Assembly (NCBI GenBank): GCA_943324575.2
Contig: CALPMD020000067.1
Span: forward strand, 1-6,810
Reading direction: 5' to 3'
DNA from: Akkermansia muciniphila
GTDB taxonomy: Bacteria; Verrucomicrobiota; Verrucomicrobiia; Verrucomicrobiales; Akkermansiaceae
Length of the DNA stretch: 6,810 nt
Notes under the pieces: model-generated
Told to the model about the DNA's origin: nothing
Databases searched by the model: none
Seen by the model: only the letters and a program-made list of their open reading frames with translations
Shown: positions 4,998-6,810 of the stretch, in pieces
Numbering within the stretch: position 1 is the first letter of the stretch
Layout: every line of letters starts with the position of its first letter
Made by a program: the position numbers and the translations under genes

Positions 4998-6810
4998 ATG
5001 ATCGACCCGCTGGACCTGAAATTGCTGCGCGATCTTGGCAAAATGAAGGGCCAGGTCATCGCCGTGAGCCTCGTGATGGCTTGCGGTCTGGCGATGATGA
5101 TCATGACGCGGAGCCTGATCCTGACTCTGGAAAGCACCCGTACCAGCTACTACCAGCGCTACGCGATGGCCGATGTCTTTGCCACGTTGAAGCGGGCCCC
5201 GCTGGCCGTGGCGGAAGAACTGGCGACGTTGCCGGGTGTCGCCACGGTCGAGCCCCGCGTTGTCGTGGATGTGATCTTGGATCTGCCCGAACTGACCGAA
5301 CCCGCAACGGGTCACATCATTTCACTGCCTGACGACGGCGGTCCGCAAAAACTGAATCGTTTGTTCCTGCGCAGCGGTCGTTTCCCCCGGCCCGATGAGC
5401 GCCGCGAAGTGGTCTTGGGCGAGGCGTTCGCCAATGAAAACGGCCTGCAACCGGGCGATTCCCTTGTGGCTGTGATCAACGGGCGGCGTGAAACCTTGAA
5501 AATCTGCGGCATCGGCCTGTCGCCCGAATTCGTCTTTGAGGCGCGAGCGGGCGAAACGCTGCCCAACCATAAGCGCTTCAGTGTCATTTGGATGAACTAT
5601 CGCGCTCTGGCCGTAGCCTACAATCTCGACGGGGCTTTCAACGATGTCTGCATCGATCTGGCGCCTGGGGCGATGCCCGAGCCGGTGATCGAACAAATGG
5701 ACCGCATCCTCACTCCCTACGGCGCGGGTGGTGCTTATACCCGCAAGGAACAGGCATCTGCCCAGCGGCTCGATGACGAGCTGCGGGTGCTCCACTCGCT
5801 GTCGTTTGCCTATCCGTTGGTTTTTCTCAGCGTGGCCGCCTTCATGGTGAATGCGGTGCTGTCGCGGATCGTCCGCCTCCAGCGCGAGCAGATCGCGCAG
5901 ATGAAGGCGCTCGGCTATTCGTCGCGGCAGGTCGGCGTGCATTATTTGAAATTTGTGTGGGTCATTGGGGTGCTTGGCACGCTGATGGGAGGGATCGCAG
6001 GGCGATTCTTGGGCGCGAGCTTGGTGGACCTCTACACGATGTTTTTCCGATTTCCCTCGCTGGATTTCCAGATGGACTACCGCGCGCTTGGCCTCGCGTT
6101 AGTCATCAGTCTGGGTGCCTCAGTGCTCGGCGTGCTGACCGTGGTCTGGCAAGCGGTGAAACTTCCACCTGCCGAGGCGATGCGGCCGGAGCCTCCTGCA
6201 GATTTCAGGCCTTCCGTCTTTGAGCGCATCGGGCTGACGCGGTTTTTTAGCCCCACCCTCCGCATGGCGCTGCGCAACATCGAGCGCCGACCATGGCAGG
6301 CAGTATTCACCGCGGCGGGGCTGGCGCTTGCCACAGGGCTGATGGTGTTGCCCGGCGCGATGAGCGACAGCATCGACTACCTGCTGACCTTCCAATGGAA
6401 CAGCCAGCAGCGCCAAGACGTCTCAGTATTTCTCACCGAGCCCAGTTCGGGTCGCACTTTCCACGATCTCGAACACCTGCCAGGCGTGATCCGCGCCGAG
6501 CCGATCCGCAGTGTGCCGGCCCGTCTGAGATTTGGTCACCGCCAACGCAAACTCGCCGTCACGGGCATCGCGCCGGGCGCGAATCTCAATCGGCTGTTGG
6601 ACGACCAAAGCCGCCCGATCTCCCTGCCTGAAGAGGGGCTGGTCATGTCGGCCAAACTCGCAGAAATCATCGGCGCCCGCATCGGCGACGAAGTGCAGGT
6701 GGAGGTCTTGGAAGGCCGCCGCCCCGTTCTCAACATTCCGATTAGTGGCTTGGTCACGGATTTTGCGGGCGTCGCCGCCTACATGGATATTTCCGCGCTG
6801 CGGCGCCTGA
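4998..6810 (+). CDS. ABC transporter permease, FtsX/MacB-like, double-domain type (cut by window edge)
   Basis: The frame opens at ATG 4998 and runs to the right edge, giving 604 residues without a stop. Relatives with two permease modules are about 780-850 residues, so roughly a quarter is missing. A transmembrane helix at about 19-42 is followed by an extracytoplasmic domain (about 43-265). Three helices follow at about 267-289, 318-346 and 364-387, then a cytoplasmic linker, a fifth helix at about 434-453, and a second extracytoplasmic domain that is cut off. Residues 297-314 (EQIAQMKALGYSSRQVGV) are the usual segment that contacts the ATPase. The two extracytoplasmic domains are duplicates: LPGV at 78 and 494, LNRL at 119 and 530, GRR at 162 and 573. 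With the preceding ATPase it forms an exporter of the mechanotransmission class, substrate unknown. The start lies 10 nt after the ATPase stop and has no Shine-Dalgarno site, suggesting translational coupling. Confidence 0.93.
   Translation, partial: MIDPLDLKLLRDLGKMKGQVIAVSLVMACGLAMMIMTRSLILTLESTRTSYYQRYAMADVFATLKRAPLAVAEELATLPGVATVEPRVVVDVILDLPELTEPATGHIISLPDDGGPQKLNRLFLRSGRFPRPDERREVVLGEAFANENGLQPGDSLVAVINGRRETLKICGIGLSPEFVFEARAGETLPNHKRFSVIWMNYRALAVAYNLDGAFNDVCIDLAPGAMPEPVIEQMDRILTPYGAGGAYTRKEQASAQRLDDELRVLHSLSFAYPLVFLSVAAFMVNAVLSRIVRLQREQIAQMKALGYSSRQVGVHYLKFVWVIGVLGTLMGGIAGRFLGASLVDLYTMFFRFPSLDFQMDYRALGLALVISLGASVLGVLTVVWQAVKLPPAEAMRPEPPADFRPSVFERIGLTRFFSPTLRMALRNIERRPWQAVFTAAGLALATGLMVLPGAMSDSIDYLLTFQWNSQQRQDVSVFLTEPSSGRTFHDLEHLPGVIRAEPIRSVPARLRFGHRQRKLAVTGIAPGANLNRLLDDQSRPISLPEEGLVMSAKLAEIIGARIGDEVQVEVLEGRRPVLNIPISGLVTDFAGVAAYMDISALRRL

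Noticed and set aside
5322..5942. 206-codon open frame on the minus strand
   Set aside because: It is antisense to the permease, rich in His, Arg and Gln as expected from reverse-strand reading of a GC-rich gene, with no family resemblance.

Overview
The window is GC-rich bacterial chromosome with five protein-coding genes, two of them cut by the window edges. I read it as Verrucomicrobiota. This is an inference from the style of the proteins (a RecQ with a C-terminal helix-turn-helix domain, a SWIM-domain protein of the kind that precedes SNF2 helicases) and from degenerate ATGGGACTT-type tandem repeats between genes. No phylogenetic marker is present, so the assignment is tentative. I see no RNA gene, insertion sequence, CRISPR array or phage gene.

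Layout. Positions 1-4156 hold four genes, all read on the minus strand, in transcription order: recQ (DNA helicase), an uncharacterised six-helix membrane protein, a trmL-type tRNA 2'-O-methyltransferase, and the N-terminal 222 residues of a SWIM zinc-finger protein that runs off the left edge. The spacers are 83, 9 and 45 nt, so co-transcription is plausible. The 83-nt spacer after recQ contains a bulged inverted repeat and short tandem repeats. Positions 4157-4249 form a divergent promoter region. From 4250 to the right edge, on the plus strand, lie an ABC transporter ATPase of the MacB/LolD class and, 10 nt later, its large FtsX/MacB-type permease, cut at residue 604.

How the genes work together. 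The ATPase and permease form one mechanotransmission-type ABC exporter unit; a HlyD-type periplasmic adaptor would be the expected next partner, but it is outside the window. The minus-strand genes share no single pathway that I can demonstrate: RecQ remodels DNA at stalled forks and breaks, TrmL modifies the tRNA wobble base, and the membrane protein is unknown.

Most of the window is ordinary housekeeping and transport sequence, and I found no convincing undescribed system. The points most worth a second look are the repeat element after recQ, a palindrome overlapping the recQ start codon, and an altered first motif in the methyltransferase.
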